Origin: Pandoraea oxalativorans
GTDB lineage: Bacteria; Pseudomonadota; Gammaproteobacteria; Burkholderiales; Burkholderiaceae
Assembly: GCF_000972785.3 (NCBI RefSeq)
Contig: NZ_CP011253.3
Span: 2,418,001 to 2,482,000 of the forward strand
Reading direction: 5' to 3'
DNA length: 64,000 nucleotides
A model generated the notes under the pieces. The model had not been told where the DNA came from and did no database searches. It saw nothing but the letters and a program-made list of their open reading frames with translations. The translations under genes were made by a program, and so were the position numbers. Of this stretch, positions 1 to 10,952 are shown one piece after another (the stretch's first letter is position 1; the number at the start of each line of letters is the position of its first letter).

Positions 1-151
1 GCGCAGTTCCATGGCCGACGTCGATGCTTCTCGCCCGATGTCGGTCCGTGGACAGAACACTTCGGCGTCGTTGCGGTCAGACGACATGTCCCGCCATTGC
101 GGGGCGTCGGGGAACTAGCTGGCCACCAAGGTCGGCGCTTCAGGGGAAAAC

Positions 152-1126
152 ATGTTATCCAACGTCGCATTCATTCTCTTCATCATCGCGGTGATCATCG
201 CGGCCCGGTCGATCAAGATCGTGCCGCAGCAGCACGCGTGGGTGGTGGAGCGTCTCGGTAAGTATCACGGGACGCTTACACCGGGCCTGTCGATCGTCGT
301 GCCGTTTGTCGACCGTGTCGCTTACAAGCACGTGCTCAAGGAAATTCCGCTCGACGTTCCGAGCCAGATCTGTATCACCAAGGACAACACGCAGCTGCAG
401 GTGGACGGCATTCTGTACTTCCAGGTGACGGATCCGATGAAGGCGTCGTACGGCTCGAGCAACTTTATCGTGGCCATTACACAGCTCGCACAGACGACCC
501 TGCGCAGCGTGGTCGGCAAGCTGGAACTGGACAAGACGTTCGAGGAGCGGGAGTTCATCAATCACAGCGTGGTGAATGCGCTCGATGAAGCGGCGGCGAA
601 CTGGGGCGTGAAGGTCCTGCGCTACGAGATCAAGGATCTGACGCCGCCGAAGGAAATTCTGCACGCCATGCAGGCGCAGATCACGGCAGAGCGTGAAAAG
701 CGTGCGTTGATCGCAGCCTCGGAAGGGAAGAAGCAGGAGCAGATCAACCTGGCGTCAGGTGCGCGCGAGGCGGCGATTCAGAAGTCGGAAGGCGAGCGTC
801 AGGCGGCGATCAACCAGGCGCAGGGCGAGGCGGCGGCCATCCTTGCCGTGGCGGAGGCCAACGCCGAAGCCATCCACAAGATTGCCACGGCGATTCAGAC
901 GCAAGGCGGGATGGAAGCCGTCAACCTGAAGGTCGCCGAGCAGTATGTCGACGCCTTCAGCAAGGTCGCCAAGACGAACAACACGCTGATCGTGCCGGGC
1001 AACTTTTCGGACATGAGCGGCATGATCGCATCGGCACTCAAGATCGTGCGTGGCACCGAGGGTGGCTCGAATGCCCCTGTCGACGGTAGCACTGGCGGCT
1101 TCGGCAACTCTGCGCCGCGCCGTTAA
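152..1126 (+). CDS. SPFH/Band 7 domain protein (stomatin/paraslipin, QmcA-like)
   Basis: A 324-residue protein with one N-terminal membrane anchor (about residues 4-20), then an SPFH/Band 7 domain (about 20-190) and an Ala/Glu/Gln-rich stretch (about 190-260) typical of the stomatin coiled coil. The motif VPQQHAWVVERLGKY right after the anchor is the classic paraslipin/QmcA opening. Family members assemble into membrane-associated rings and scaffold membrane proteases or other complexes; the client is unknown. The usual partner is an upstream NfeD gene. The 118 bases before this gene contain an open frame ending in TAG at 116-118 that I could not match to NfeD. Confident in family, not in precise role. 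Confidence 0.9.
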   Translation: MLSNVAFILFIIAVIIAARSIKIVPQQHAWVVERLGKYHGTLTPGLSIVVPFVDRVAYKHVLKEIPLDVPSQICITKDNTQLQVDGILYFQVTDPMKASYGSSNFIVAITQLAQTTLRSVVGKLELDKTFEEREFINHSVVNALDEAAANWGVKVLRYEIKDLTPPKEILHAMQAQITAEREKRALIAASEGKKQEQINLASGAREAAIQKSEGERQAAINQAQGEAAAILAVAEANAEAIHKIATAIQTQGGMEAVNLKVAEQYVDAFSKVAKTNNTLIVPGNFSDMSGMIASALKIVRGTEGGSNAPVDGSTGGFGNSAPRR

Positions 1127-1189
1127 GTGAAAGCGGGCGGACGAGGGTGCCGGGAGGCGCCCTCAGTCGCGCAGATGACTGACGAAATG

Positions 1190-1217
1190 AAAACGGCCCG
1201 AGCGGGCCGTTTTCTTT
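1190..1217. terminator. bidirectional intrinsic terminator
   Basis: A 10-bp perfect stem (1190-1199 with 1204-1213, loop GAGC) is flanked by A residues on the left and T residues on the right. It lies between two convergent genes, the SPFH gene and smpB, so it can end both transcripts. Confidence 0.7.
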
Positions 1218-1262
1218 TGCGCGCGAGCGCTGTCGCGCTTCATTTGTCCTTCAGCGTCTATC

Positions 1263-1709
1263 TCAGGTCGGATTGCGCATGAGGCGCGCTTTCTCGCGAT
1301 TCCAATCGCGTTCCTTTTCCGTCTCTCGCTTGTCGTGCAGCTTCTTGCCCTTGCCCAGCCCGATCTCGCATTTCACGAGGCCCTTGCTGTAGTGAAAGTT
1401 AAGCGGGACGATCGTGTAGCCGCGTTGCTCGACTTTGCCGATGAGTTTCTTGATTTCATCGGCTTTGAGCAGCAGTTTTCGGGTGCGGACCGGATCGGGG
1501 TTGATGTGCGTCGATGCCGATTGCAGCGGGCTGATGTGCGCGCCGATCAGAAAGATCTCGCCATTCTTGATGACGACATAGCCTTCCTTGATCTGCGCCC
1601 GCCCGGCGCGAATAGCCTTGACTTCCCACCCTTCGAGCGCGATGCCGGCTTCGAATCGCTCCTCGATGAAGTAGTCGAAGAAGGCCTTTCTGTTGTCGAT
1701 GATGCTCAT
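1263..1709 (-). CDS. smpB: SsrA-binding protein SmpB (trans-translation)
   Basis: 148 residues starting [19 protein letters not shown]. The family signatures are all present: the [11 protein letters not shown] stretch, the [13 protein letters not shown] strand region and the basic C-terminal tail rich in K/R/E that enters the ribosomal A site. SmpB delivers tmRNA to stalled ribosomes. The open frame runs about 135 codons further upstream with no SmpB similarity, so the ATG at 1709 is the start that gives the normal family length. It diverges from ratA, a common arrangement in proteobacteria. Base use is ordinary for the window. Confidence 0.95.
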   Translation of the reverse strand: MSIIDNRKAFFDYFIEERFEAGIALEGWEVKAIRAGRAQIKEGYVVIKNGEIFLIGAHISPLQSASTHINPDPVRTRKLLLKADEIKKLIGKVEQRGYTIVPLNFHYSKGLVKCEIGLGKGKKLHDKRETEKERDWNREKARLMRNPT

Positions 1710-1856
1710 GGATCCTTGGCGGGGTAACTTGGTCGGACCCGGTGAGTCGGGCTCGGGTAAAATAGCGATTTTAACAAAGAGTCTCGGCAAGAGGCGGCTT
1801 GCGACACACGCGCATCGACAGCGCACGTATCGCATGCACTCACAGCCCGACAGACG

Positions 1857-2291
1857 ATGGCCGAAGTCAGTAAAACCGTTCTCGTGCATTTTTCCGACGA
1901 GCAAATGTACGATCTGGTGACCAATGTCGCCGATTACCCTAAATTCCTGCCGTGGTGCGGCGGTGTCGATATTCGGCATCAGGACGAGCACAGCATGGAA
2001 GCGTCGCTGATCATCGACTTCAAGGGGCTGAAGCATTCGTTCGCGACGCGCAATATCCAGGAGCGTCCGCACTCGATCCAGATGACCTTCGTCGAGGGGC
2101 CTTTCAAACGTTTTCACGGCACGTGGAAGTTTACGGCCCTACGCGAGAACGCCTGCAAGATCGAATTCGGTCTGCACTACGAGTTTACGAATTTCCTGCT
2201 CGAAAAGGTCATCGGCCCGGTGTTCAGTCACATTGCGAACACATTCGTAGACGCCTTCGTCAAACGTGCGGAGACGGTTTATGCCAAGTGA
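1857..2291 (+). CDS. ratA: RatA/COQ10-type START-domain protein
   Basis: 144 residues covering a single polyketide-cyclase/START-like (COQ10) fold. The opening [20 protein letters not shown] and the [14 protein letters not shown] motif are diagnostic. E. coli RatA was described as a toxin that blocks 50S-30S joining, while the fold is that of the ubiquinone-binding COQ10 proteins; the sequence alone does not choose between these roles. It is transcribed away from smpB and overlaps the next gene (rnfH) by 11 bases, the conserved RatA-RnfH pair. Confidence 0.9.
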   Translation: MAEVSKTVLVHFSDEQMYDLVTNVADYPKFLPWCGGVDIRHQDEHSMEASLIIDFKGLKHSFATRNIQERPHSIQMTFVEGPFKRFHGTWKFTALRENACKIEFGLHYEFTNFLLEKVIGPVFSHIANTFVDAFVKRAETVYAK

Positions 2292-2619
2292 GCTTAACGT
2301 CGAAGTCTGCTACGCACTGCCCAGCGAGCAAACGATTATCCCGCTGACGCTGGCACAAGGCGCGACGATGCGCGACGCGATCGAGCGCAGCGGATTGCTG
2401 CAACGGTTCCCGGCGCTGGATCTCGGCCGCATGAAGGTCGGCGTTTTCGGCAAGGTGCGCGCGCTGGATGCTGCGGTGGAGGCGGGCGATCGTGTCGAGA
2501 TCTACCGCGCGCTCAAGGCGGATCCGAAGCTGGCGCGTCAGCGCCGCGTCGAAAAAGTCCGCAACGAGGGCAGCCGCGAAGGGCAGAAGTGGCTGGGCAG
2601 CGCCCGCAAGGGTAGCTGA
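2281..2619 (+). CDS. rnfH: RnfH family ubiquitin-like protein
   Basis: 112 residues of the RnfH (UPF0125) family, a small beta-grasp ubiquitin-like fold. Visible hallmarks are VCYALPSEQ near the start, the GVFGKV motif, GDRVEIYRALKADPK and a basic tail. The ATG at 2281 is chosen over the in-frame ATG at 2266 because the family begins with MP..LNVEV and because it makes the usual overlap with ratA. The family is paired with RatA and was proposed as its partner; its biochemical function is not settled. Confidence 0.9.
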   Translation: MPSELNVEVCYALPSEQTIIPLTLAQGATMRDAIERSGLLQRFPALDLGRMKVGVFGKVRALDAAVEAGDRVEIYRALKADPKLARQRRVEKVRNEGSREGQKWLGSARKGS

Positions 2620-2676
2620 GGCCGATGGGGCAAGGCTGAGGCGGACCGGACGGTTTCGTGCCGGATCTGCCGTCGA

Positions 2677-3606
2677 TCAGTGCGTCGATCCCCGCGAGTG
2701 CAATCGCACCGATGCGCTGACGCCCGCCAACAATAACGTCACCGCGGCGATCTCCAGCAGACGCGGCAGCCGGTGCTCGTAGATAAAGCCGTAGACGAGC
2801 GCGAACAGCGTTTCAAACACGATCAGTTGCCCCGACAGCGTGAGCGGCAGCGTCCGGCTCGCTGCATTCCAGAATGCATTGCCGATGGTCGACGCGCCGA
2901 TGGCCACGGCGATATTCACGATCAGAAACATCTGCCAGTCACGCGGCACGTCCGCTGTCCCCGGATGCGGCAGCAGCAGGGCGGCAATCGCCAGTGCGCA
3001 TGCCAGCACCCCTGTCGCCACCCCCGTCAGCAACGACCATTCTTGACTCGTGAAATGCCCGAATTTCGCGAGATATCGGGCGTTGGCGACGGCATACCAT
3101 GTCCAACTCGCCAATGCCCCCACCGCGCAAACGACGCCAGCAAGCGTCAGCCGCCAGTCGCCACCGCTCGCGGCGGCATGCGTGAAGACGTCGACATTGA
3201 TGCAAACAATCCCGGCGACGACCAGGGCCAGCGGGCCCGCGAGCTTCGACAGCGGGAGGGCGCCATGATCGCGACTGCCGATCAGAGTGACCGTCACAGG
3301 GAGCACACCCACGATCAGCGACGCCGGCGCGATGCCCGCCATCTGCACCGAGGCGGCGACAAACAGGTAATAGACCAGATTGCCGACGAGACTCAGGCGG
3401 AATAACGCCCGCCAGTCGTTACTCGTGACGGTATGGCGCAAGCGCGGCCAAAGTGGGGCGAGGAATACTGCCGAGACCAATCCGTACAGGACGTAGCGCG
3501 CTGCCGACAACTCCAGCGGCGAGAAGCCGGGCAGCAGGCGTGGGGCAAGGAACACCAGTCCCCACAGCGCGCCCGCCGCCAGTCCGTACGAAATGCCTTT
3601 CCCCAT
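2677..3606 (-). CDS. EamA/DMT-superfamily exporter
   Basis: 309 residues with about ten hydrophobic segments arranged as two EamA repeats, the normal size for 10-TM drug/metabolite transporters. The N-terminal GLAAGALWGLVFLAPRLLP and SPLELSAARYVLYGLVSA are typical of the first EamA repeat. Substrates of such carriers (amino acids, drugs, nucleosides) cannot be read from sequence. It is a single gene convergent with rnfH and divergent from guaB, with no visible operon partner. Confidence 0.85.
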   Translation of the reverse strand: MGKGISYGLAAGALWGLVFLAPRLLPGFSPLELSAARYVLYGLVSAVFLAPLWPRLRHTVTSNDWRALFRLSLVGNLVYYLFVAASVQMAGIAPASLIVGVLPVTVTLIGSRDHGALPLSKLAGPLALVVAGIVCINVDVFTHAAASGGDWRLTLAGVVCAVGALASWTWYAVANARYLAKFGHFTSQEWSLLTGVATGVLACALAIAALLLPHPGTADVPRDWQMFLIVNIAVAIGASTIGNAFWNAASRTLPLTLSGQLIVFETLFALVYGFIYEHRLPRLLEIAAVTLLLAGVSASVRLHSRGSTH

Positions 3607-3855
3607 GAAATCTAGCCCGTGGTTGGTGGTGAATGCGTGGTTATGCGGTGGTTAATGCAGGAAGCGCCCGGTCGAGTGCCTGCCGTAGAGGGCGCAAGAA
3701 TAGCACTCGCGCCGTGCGGGCTGATTGTGAAATCCGGCACTTGGCGGGGGCGAGGTCCGGCCCATGACTTCCTGCCGGGCGATGGCGGGTTTTGCCCTCA
3801 GCGGGGGGGCGAATCTGTCCCTCGGGGAAAAAGCCCCTTGACATGTGGGGCAGAC

Positions 3856-5372
<1,517 letters not shown>

Positions 5373-5378
5373 TTGCCC

Positions 5379-6071
5379 ATGAAGGCCATGTTGCGTACGG
5401 TACTGTTCCTCGATGCGGCGTTGAATCTGGCACTCGGTGTGCTGCTGATTGCGTCGTTCTGGTCATCGCTGTATGCGGCCATCGATGTGCCCGCGCCATC
5501 GCCTGTGCTGTATGCGCAGGTGCTGGGCGTGGCCTTCATCGGCGTGGCCTGGCTGCAATGGCACGCCACCGTGAATGGCCAGTTGACGTCGACCGTCGCG
5601 AAAGTGACGGGGCATATCAACTGGATCAGCGGTGCGTTCGTGCTGGGGTGGCTGATCTCCGGCCAGTTGGTGGCGTCGAGCGGTGGCAAGTGGATGCTTG
5701 CCATACTCGGGGCTGTCCTGCTGGTAGTGGGCGGGATTCTCGTCAAGCTGGCGTCGAGTGTGCGCACGAAGGAGCGCGTACAGGCGGCGCAGCAGGCCGG
5801 CGAGCGGGTGCGAGGCGGTGTCGTGAGCGACACGCGACGCGACGCACCGAGAGATTATGCCGATGCCCGGGTCGTCGACGAGGCCCGTGGCACGCGCGCT
5901 GAGCCGCGCATGGAGACGCCTCGCGGCGGCTCCGCACCAGTCAATACCACGCCGGTCGCGCCTGTGGGCGCCACCGGCATTGTCACGCCCGTGCCGTCCG
6001 ACACGGCGCCGACGTCCAACGAATCCACTTCATCCGTACCTCACGATGCACGACAAAATCCTCATTCTTGA
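5379..6071 (+). CDS. small multispanning membrane protein between guaB and guaA
   Basis: 230 residues if the ATG at 5379 is used (an in-frame TTG at 5373 would add two). The first ~130 residues form four hydrophobic helices; the last ~100 are polar, rich in Arg/Asp then Pro/Thr/Ala, and look disordered. I do not recognise a characterised family. It begins 6 bases after guaB stops and its end overlaps the guaA start by 26 bases in another frame, so all three genes are probably cotranscribed and translationally coupled. No function is assigned. Confidence 0.7.
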   Translation: MKAMLRTVLFLDAALNLALGVLLIASFWSSLYAAIDVPAPSPVLYAQVLGVAFIGVAWLQWHATVNGQLTSTVAKVTGHINWISGAFVLGWLISGQLVASSGGKWMLAILGAVLLVVGGILVKLASSVRTKERVQAAQQAGERVRGGVVSDTRRDAPRDYADARVVDEARGTRAEPRMETPRGGSAPVNTTPVAPVGATGIVTPVPSDTAPTSNESTSSVPHDARQNPHS

Positions 6072-7629
6072 CTTCGGCTCGCAAGTCACCCAGCTCATCG
6101 GACGCCGCGTTCGCGAAGCGCACGTCTACTGCGAGATTCACCCGAACGACGTCACGGACGAATTCATCCGCGAGTTCAATCCGAAGGCGGTCATTCTGTC
6201 GGGTAGCCACGCGAGCACCTATGAGGATCAGGATCTGCGTGCGCCGCAGGCTGTCTGGGATCTGGGCGTGCCGGTACTGGGCATCTGCTATGGCATGTTC
6301 GCGATGACGGTCCAGTTGGGCGGTCAGGTCGAAGCCAGCAACCATCGCGAATTCGGTTACGCCGAAGTGCGCGCCCATGGCCATACGCCGTTGCTCGACG
6401 GCCTTGAAGATTTCCGTACCGACGATGGTCACGGCATGCTCAAGGTGTGGATGAGCCACGGCGACAAGGTCACGCAACTGCCGGAAGGTTTTGCGCTGAT
6501 GGCGTCCACGCCGAGCTGCCCGATCGCCGGGATGGCCGACGTCAGGCGTCATTACTACGCTGTGCAGTTCCACCCGGAAGTCACGCACACCGTGAAGGGC
6601 CGCGAACTGCTCGAGCGCTTCGTGCTGGAGATTGCAGGCGCGAAGCCGGACTGGATCATGCGCGACCACATCGAGGAAGCCGTCAAGGCGATCCGGGAGC
6701 AGGTGGGCGACGAGGAAGTGATTCTGGGTCTGTCGGGCGGCGTGGATTCGAGCGTTGCGGCGGCGCTGATCCATCGCGCAATTGGCGATCAACTGACGTG
6801 CGTGTTCGTCGATCACGGTCTGTTGCGTCTGAACGAAGGCAAGATGGTGATGGAAATGTTCCGGGGCCGTCTGCACGCGAAGGTCGTGCACGTCGATGCC
6901 ACGGCGCAGTTCATGGGCCACCTGACGGGCGTGACGGATCCGGAACAGAAGCGCAAGATCATCGGCCGCGAGTTCGTGGAAGTGTTCCAGGCGGAAGCGA
7001 AGAAGCTGAAGAACGCGAAGTGGCTGGCGCAGGGCACGATTTATCCGGACGTGATCGAGTCGGGGGGCGCGAAGACGAAGAAGGCGACGACGATCAAGAG
7101 CCACCACAACGTGGGTGGCCTGCCGGAGACGCTGGGTCTGAAGTTGCTGGAGCCGCTGCGCGATCTGTTCAAGGACGAAGTGCGCGAACTGGGCGTGGCG
7201 CTTGGCTTGCCGCACGACATGGTCTACCGTCACCCGTTCCCGGGCCCGGGTCTGGGTGTGCGTATTCTGGGTGAAGTGAAACAGGAATACGCGGACCTGC
7301 TGCGTCGTGCCGATGCGATCTTCATCGAAGAACTGCGCAACACGGTCGAGCCGAACAGCGGCAAGACGTGGTACGAACTGACGAGCCAGGCGTTCGCGGT
7401 GTTCCTGCCGGTCAAGAGCGTGGGCGTGATGGGCGACGGCCGCACGTACGAGTGGGTTGTGGCACTGCGCGCCGTGCAGACGCAAGACTTCATGACGGCG
7501 CACTGGGCCCACCTGCCGCACGAACTGCTCGGCAAGGTCTCGAACCGCATCATCAACGAAGTGCGAGGTTTGAACCGGGTTGTCTATGACATCTCGGGCA
7601 AGCCGCCGGCGACGATTGAGTGGGAGTAA
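6046..7629 (+). CDS. guaA: GMP synthase (glutamine-hydrolysing)
   Basis: 527 residues: class I glutamine amidotransferase (1-200), ATP-pyrophosphatase domain with the PP-loop [13 protein letters not shown], and the C-terminal dimerisation domain ending with PPATIEWE. It converts XMP to GMP. The start at 6046 gives the canonical [13 protein letters not shown]. The nucleophile motif reads GICYGMFAM (Cys81) where the family almost always has GMQ; the Gln-to-Phe change four residues after the Cys is confirmed in the DNA (ATG TTC). His and Glu of the triad are present in FHPEVTHT. Third gene of the guaB unit, followed by a strong terminator. Confidence 0.96.
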   Translation: MHDKILILDFGSQVTQLIGRRVREAHVYCEIHPNDVTDEFIREFNPKAVILSGSHASTYEDQDLRAPQAVWDLGVPVLGICYGMFAMTVQLGGQVEASNHREFGYAEVRAHGHTPLLDGLEDFRTDDGHGMLKVWMSHGDKVTQLPEGFALMASTPSCPIAGMADVRRHYYAVQFHPEVTHTVKGRELLERFVLEIAGAKPDWIMRDHIEEAVKAIREQVGDEEVILGLSGGVDSSVAAALIHRAIGDQLTCVFVDHGLLRLNEGKMVMEMFRGRLHAKVVHVDATAQFMGHLTGVTDPEQKRKIIGREFVEVFQAEAKKLKNAKWLAQGTIYPDVIESGGAKTKKATTIKSHHNVGGLPETLGLKLLEPLRDLFKDEVRELGVALGLPHDMVYRHPFPGPGLGVRILGEVKQEYADLLRRADAIFIEELRNTVEPNSGKTWYELTSQAFAVFLPVKSVGVMGDGRTYEWVVALRAVQTQDFMTAHWAHLPHELLGKVSNRIINEVRGLNRVVYDISGKPPATIEWE

Positions 7630-7687
7630 CTGACGAACCTCTGCGTTAACCGGCAGAGGCTATTCGTTGAAGTCTCGTAAGCGAGAA

Positions 7688-7717
7688 GGGCGGACGCGTT
7701 GGCGTCCGCCCTTTTTT
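7688..7717 (+). terminator. intrinsic terminator after guaA
   Basis: A 10-bp perfect GC-rich stem (7688-7697 with 7702-7711), loop GTTG, followed by six T residues. It closes the guaB-guaA unit. Confidence 0.9.
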
Positions 7718-7735
7718 GTTGTCGGATGAAATCGC

Positions 7736-7875
7736 TCAGTCCGCCGACGTCACCGAGTCCCGAAACCACCTCACCAAAAAATCCGCCAGCGCATCCGTTT
7801 TGGCGCAGGGTGACTTTTCGTTGGATAAACAAGCTTGATGTCGGCGGTCGGCAACGTCCAATCAGGCATGTCACC
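7736..7875 (-). pseudogene. decayed C-terminal remnant of a LysR-type regulator
   Basis: Reading the minus strand gives DMPDWTLPTADIKLVYPTKSH, then after a one-frame shift TDALADFLVRWFRDS and a stop at 7736-7738. This is the typical end of GcvA-like LysR proteins (..LVYP.(R/K).H.P.K..AL.DFL..). Only about 45 residues remain, in two frames, with no DNA-binding domain. It lies just downstream of the ABC substrate-binding gene of the flavoprotein operon. Recognised by eye only. Confidence 0.5.
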
Positions 7876-7891
7876 GGGCGGGCAGTCCCAT

Positions 7892-8872
7892 TCAGGTCTG
7901 CCATTGTTGCAGGGCGAAGTCGTTGCGAATCAGGCGACCACCGAGCAAAAAGCGTTTGACGCCGTCGAGGAGCTGGATCCCCGACGGGGGAAATGCTTCG
8001 ACCGGATAGTTGGCGATGGGGTGCGAGATTTTGATCGTCTCGATCGGAATCCCGCTCGTGCGCTGGTGGAAATCGAAGTAGGCCGCAGGGTCCCGGTCGA
8101 TATCGGCCAGCGCGGCGCGTCGCGCCCGGTTCCACGCCGCAGGCAACTCCGGTGCGCGGCTCAGCAAGTCGTTCGAGGACACGATGACCGACGATCCAAG
8201 CAGTTCGGGATGTTGGTTGGCTTTGTCGATGACGGGATAGCCGAGCGCTGCGAGCGTTGGCCCGAGGTCCGATTGAGCGGCGTAAGCGCCGATGGACCCA
8301 TGCTCGAGCGCTGCGCCCGCATCGCGGCCGAGCATGTGAACCACGCGCACCCGGCCCGTGAGTCCTGCACCGTTGAGCACGCCGAGCAGATAGCGATGGA
8401 TGTACGAACCGAGCGGCACGCCGACGGTCTTGCCCTCCAGAGCCTTAACATTGGCCGCACCGCCGCGGGGCGTCAGCAACCAGGCCGCGAGGCCGATTTC
8501 TTCGAACCCGATCAATCGTGCTTTGAGGCCCTGCGAGCGGGCGACTACGGCGGGGGTGTCGCCATAGATGCCGACGTCGAGCGTTCCCGAGAAAAAGGCT
8601 TCATTCAGGTCGGGGCCGTTCGAGAACATATCGAAGCGGACGTTGTTAAAGCCAAGGGGCGCCAACTCGCGCAGCAGATAGCCGCGATCGAGCGCATAGC
8701 CGGTCGGTGCCGCCGGGGCGCGTGCCGGGCCGATCACGCCGAAGCGCAGCGTCTTGCCGTTGCCGCTTGCCGCCCGAACGCCGTTGCCGGCAAGTAGGAG
8801 TCCGCCGGCCGCCGCGCTTTTCAGTAGCGTGCGGCGGGTGCGCGAAACGTTGAGTCGAGTGTCTTTCGTCAT
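7892..8872 (-). CDS. Tat-exported ABC substrate-binding protein (SsuA/TauA-like)
   Basis: 326 residues. The N-terminus carries a twin-arginine signal (SRTRRTLLKS followed by an Ala/Gly/Leu core ending GVRAAS), suggesting export of a folded protein. The mature part has the NMT1/SsuA architecture: GTLDVGIYGDTPAVVARSQGLKARLI, then LEGKTVGVPLGSYIHRYL. Proteins of this type bind sulfonates, nitrate, taurine or thiamine precursors. No permease or ATPase gene is adjacent. The start ATG overlaps the ferredoxin stop by one base (TGATG), so translation is coupled to the redox genes. Substrate unknown. Confidence 0.85.
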   Translation of the reverse strand: MTKDTRLNVSRTRRTLLKSAAAGGLLLAGNGVRAASGNGKTLRFGVIGPARAPAAPTGYALDRGYLLRELAPLGFNNVRFDMFSNGPDLNEAFFSGTLDVGIYGDTPAVVARSQGLKARLIGFEEIGLAAWLLTPRGGAANVKALEGKTVGVPLGSYIHRYLLGVLNGAGLTGRVRVVHMLGRDAGAALEHGSIGAYAAQSDLGPTLAALGYPVIDKANQHPELLGSSVIVSSNDLLSRAPELPAAWNRARRAALADIDRDPAAYFDFHQRTSGIPIETIKISHPIANYPVEAFPPSGIQLLDGVKRFLLGGRLIRNDFALQQWQT

Positions 8873-9210
8873 CAATGTGCCTTCGTCAACAAAACATAAC
8901 TGGCGTCGAGCGACGCCGTGGCGCGACGTCCCGGTCCCCAGCCGAGCGCGTCGCGATAGCTGCCCCAAGTGGCGTCGCGCAGCACGCGCGCGTCGTCGGC
9001 ATTTGCGACGTTGGCGGGACGGTCTGCCTGTGGGGCCACGAACAGGGCGTCTTCGGGGCAATACAGTTCGCACATGAAGCAGGTCTGGCAATCGTCCTGC
9101 CTTGCAATCCGGGGGATACCCCCCGCGACGGCTTCGAAAACGTTGGTTGGGCAGGCGCGCACGCAGATGTTGCAGGCGGTGCAACGCGTTTCGTTCACGA
9201 TCTCGATCAT
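8872..9210 (-). CDS. 2x[4Fe-4S] ferredoxin, partner of the flavoprotein
   Basis: 112 residues. Two complete cluster motifs are visible: CTACNICVRACP (about residues 9-20) and CQTCFMCELYCP (about 41-52), each CxxCxxCxxxCP, so two [4Fe-4S] clusters are expected. About 55 residues follow without cysteine. The start overlaps the flavoprotein stop by 4 bases (ATGA) and its stop overlaps the next gene, a tightly coupled operon. It resembles the beta subunit of adenylylsulfate-reductase-like pairs, probably passing electrons to or from the FAD subunit. Partner assignment is inference from context. Confidence 0.88.
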   Translation of the reverse strand: MIEIVNETRCTACNICVRACPTNVFEAVAGGIPRIARQDDCQTCFMCELYCPEDALFVAPQADRPANVANADDARVLRDATWGSYRDALGWGPGRRATASLDASYVLLTKAH

Positions 9211-10841
9211 GCGAGCGCTCCTTGCAGGCTGACGCTATGCACCGCACGAAGGTTGACCGGATGTTTGCGCACCCAGATCTCGTCGAGTCCGCCGCTTAGC
9301 AGGCGGTGGTGCTGCGCGTCGTCGGTAACGGTGTATTCCACGCGCCGATGCATGCCGCGCGTCTCCGTGCGTTGCTGCGCGCTGCGGTACATCCACCGCG
9401 CCGTGGCGAGCATCGCGGCGGCTTCGCGCGCACGCACGGCGTCCTGCGCGTTGCGCACTGGGGCGCTGGTACGCAAACGTTTCCACAGCGCATCCAGCCG
9501 CCCGAGTGAATCGTCCAGAAGATCGGCACTGCGCCACCAGTTGCGCTCGAATGGGAAGACCTCGTCCTGTACGGCCCGAATCACCTGCGCGCTATCGATG
9601 TCGCCCGCCCCGGACGTTTCCTGCAACGCCACGCCGCCCGTGTGATACCGCGACGCGCCAGGCGCACGTCGATTACCTGCCGCGAACGTGGCTGCACCCG
9701 CGCCCGCCCAGAATCCCGAAGACATGGCCCATGCGGCGTTGTGGCTGCCGCCGCCGGTGAAGCCGCCGCAGATCAACTCGCGCGTGGCGGCGTCTCCTGC
9801 CGCATAGAGGCCTGTGACCGAGGTGGCACAGTCATGTCCCGCGACGTTCAGGCCGCCAGTGCCTCGCACGGTGCCTTCCAGGCGCAAGGTCACGGGGAAA
9901 TGCTGGGTGAAGGGGTCGATGCCAAGCCGGTCGAACGGCAGAAAGAAGTTCGGTTGCGCCGTGCGCATCCATGCGCGAATTTGTTCATCGGCCTGATCGA
10001 GACAGCCGAACACCTTGCCCGTGCACAACTCGCGGGCGATGACGCCGCGTCCGCGTGCCGAGCCAGCACCTTCGATCTTCTGGCCGGCTTCGTCGTAGAA
10101 CGTCGCCCATTTGTAGAACATCGACTTGGTGACGGAGGCGAAGGCGGGGCCGAGACCGTAGGCATTCGAGAATTCCATCCCGGACAGTTCGGCCCCCACT
10201 TCGGCTGCCATCAACTGACCATCGCCGGTAAGCACATTGCAACCGAGTGCGCGACTCAGGAAAGCGCATCCGCCCGTGGCAATCACGACGGCGTTGGCTT
10301 GCACGAGCCATGTCTCGCCGGTCTGACGGTTGACGCCGGTCGCGCCCGCGACCGCACCGTCATCGTCCACCAATAGTTCGAGCGCCGGGCTGTGATCAAG
10401 AATGCGCGCACCGCTTTCCTTCACGCGCTTGCGCATGAGGCGCATGTAGTCCGGTCCCTGCACGGATGTGCGTTGCGATTCGCCGAACTCGTCCACGGGA
10501 AACGGGTAACCCCAGTCGGCCAGTTGCTGGACGTTGGCCCACGTCTGGTCGAGCACCCGGTCCATCCATTCGTTTTCGGCCAGTCGTCCCCCCATCTCGA
10601 AGCGGCTCGCCTTAGCACGTTCGCGCGTTTCGCCGTCGTCGGGAACGTACCAGACCGCGGTACCGGATGGCGCGGTCGCCCCGGACGTGCCGCAATACCC
10701 CTTGTCGGCCAGCACCACCCGGGCACCTCTGGCGGCCGCGCTGATGGCGGCCCATGTGCCTGCGGGGCCACCGCCGATCACAAGCACATCGACATCGTGC
10801 CGCTTGCCGACGAAGACGTCGTTCACTTTGCGTTTTGTCAT
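9207..10841 (-). CDS. FAD-dependent oxidoreductase (fumarate reductase/AprA-like flavoprotein)
   Basis: About 544 residues. An N-terminal FAD-binding fold is clear (VLVIGGGPAGTWAA, then ADKGYCGTSGATAPSG). A second FAD contact, GLYAAGDAATRELICGGFTGGGSHNAAWAMSSG, is the hallmark of the succinate dehydrogenase/fumarate reductase flavoprotein family, which includes AprA, NadB and L-aspartate oxidase. The ATG at 10841 lies 9 bases after GAGGAG; an ATG at 10847 is only 3 bases from it and less likely. First gene of a three-gene operon (flavoprotein, ferredoxin, binding protein) divergent from a Crp/Fnr regulator. Real substrate unknown; not a housekeeping SdhA because no membrane anchor genes or SdhB are present. 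Confidence 0.85.
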   Translation of the reverse strand: MTKRKVNDVFVGKRHDVDVLVIGGGPAGTWAAISAAARGARVVLADKGYCGTSGATAPSGTAVWYVPDDGETRERAKASRFEMGGRLAENEWMDRVLDQTWANVQQLADWGYPFPVDEFGESQRTSVQGPDYMRLMRKRVKESGARILDHSPALELLVDDDGAVAGATGVNRQTGETWLVQANAVVIATGGCAFLSRALGCNVLTGDGQLMAAEVGAELSGMEFSNAYGLGPAFASVTKSMFYKWATFYDEAGQKIEGAGSARGRGVIARELCTGKVFGCLDQADEQIRAWMRTAQPNFFLPFDRLGIDPFTQHFPVTLRLEGTVRGTGGLNVAGHDCATSVTGLYAAGDAATRELICGGFTGGGSHNAAWAMSSGFWAGAGAATFAAGNRRAPGASRYHTGGVALQETSGAGDIDSAQVIRAVQDEVFPFERNWWRSADLLDDSLGRLDALWKRLRTSAPVRNAQDAVRAREAAAMLATARWMYRSAQQRTETRGMHRRVEYTVTDDAQHHRLLSGGLDEIWVRKHPVNLRAVHSVSLQGALA

Positions 10842-10952
10842 CTTCATACGCTCCTCAGTCGAATTTCCATATGTCGATTCATCACTAAGCAGGGGCGCGA
10901 AACGCGGTACGGTGGATACCCGCGAACGTACTCCCACTGAACTTTCAGCGTT

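Noticed and set aside
1-151. Possible 3' end of an NfeD gene before the SPFH gene
   Set aside because: An open frame ends in TAG at 116-118 but its residues do not match the NfeD C-terminus; a stop alone is not evidence.
3838-3843. Consensus TTGACA upstream of guaB taken as the -35
   Set aside because: It is 36 bp from the TATAAT, too far for one sigma-70 promoter.
5983-7521. 512-codon minus-strand frame opposite guaA
   Set aside because: His/Arg/Leu-rich antisense shadow of guaA.
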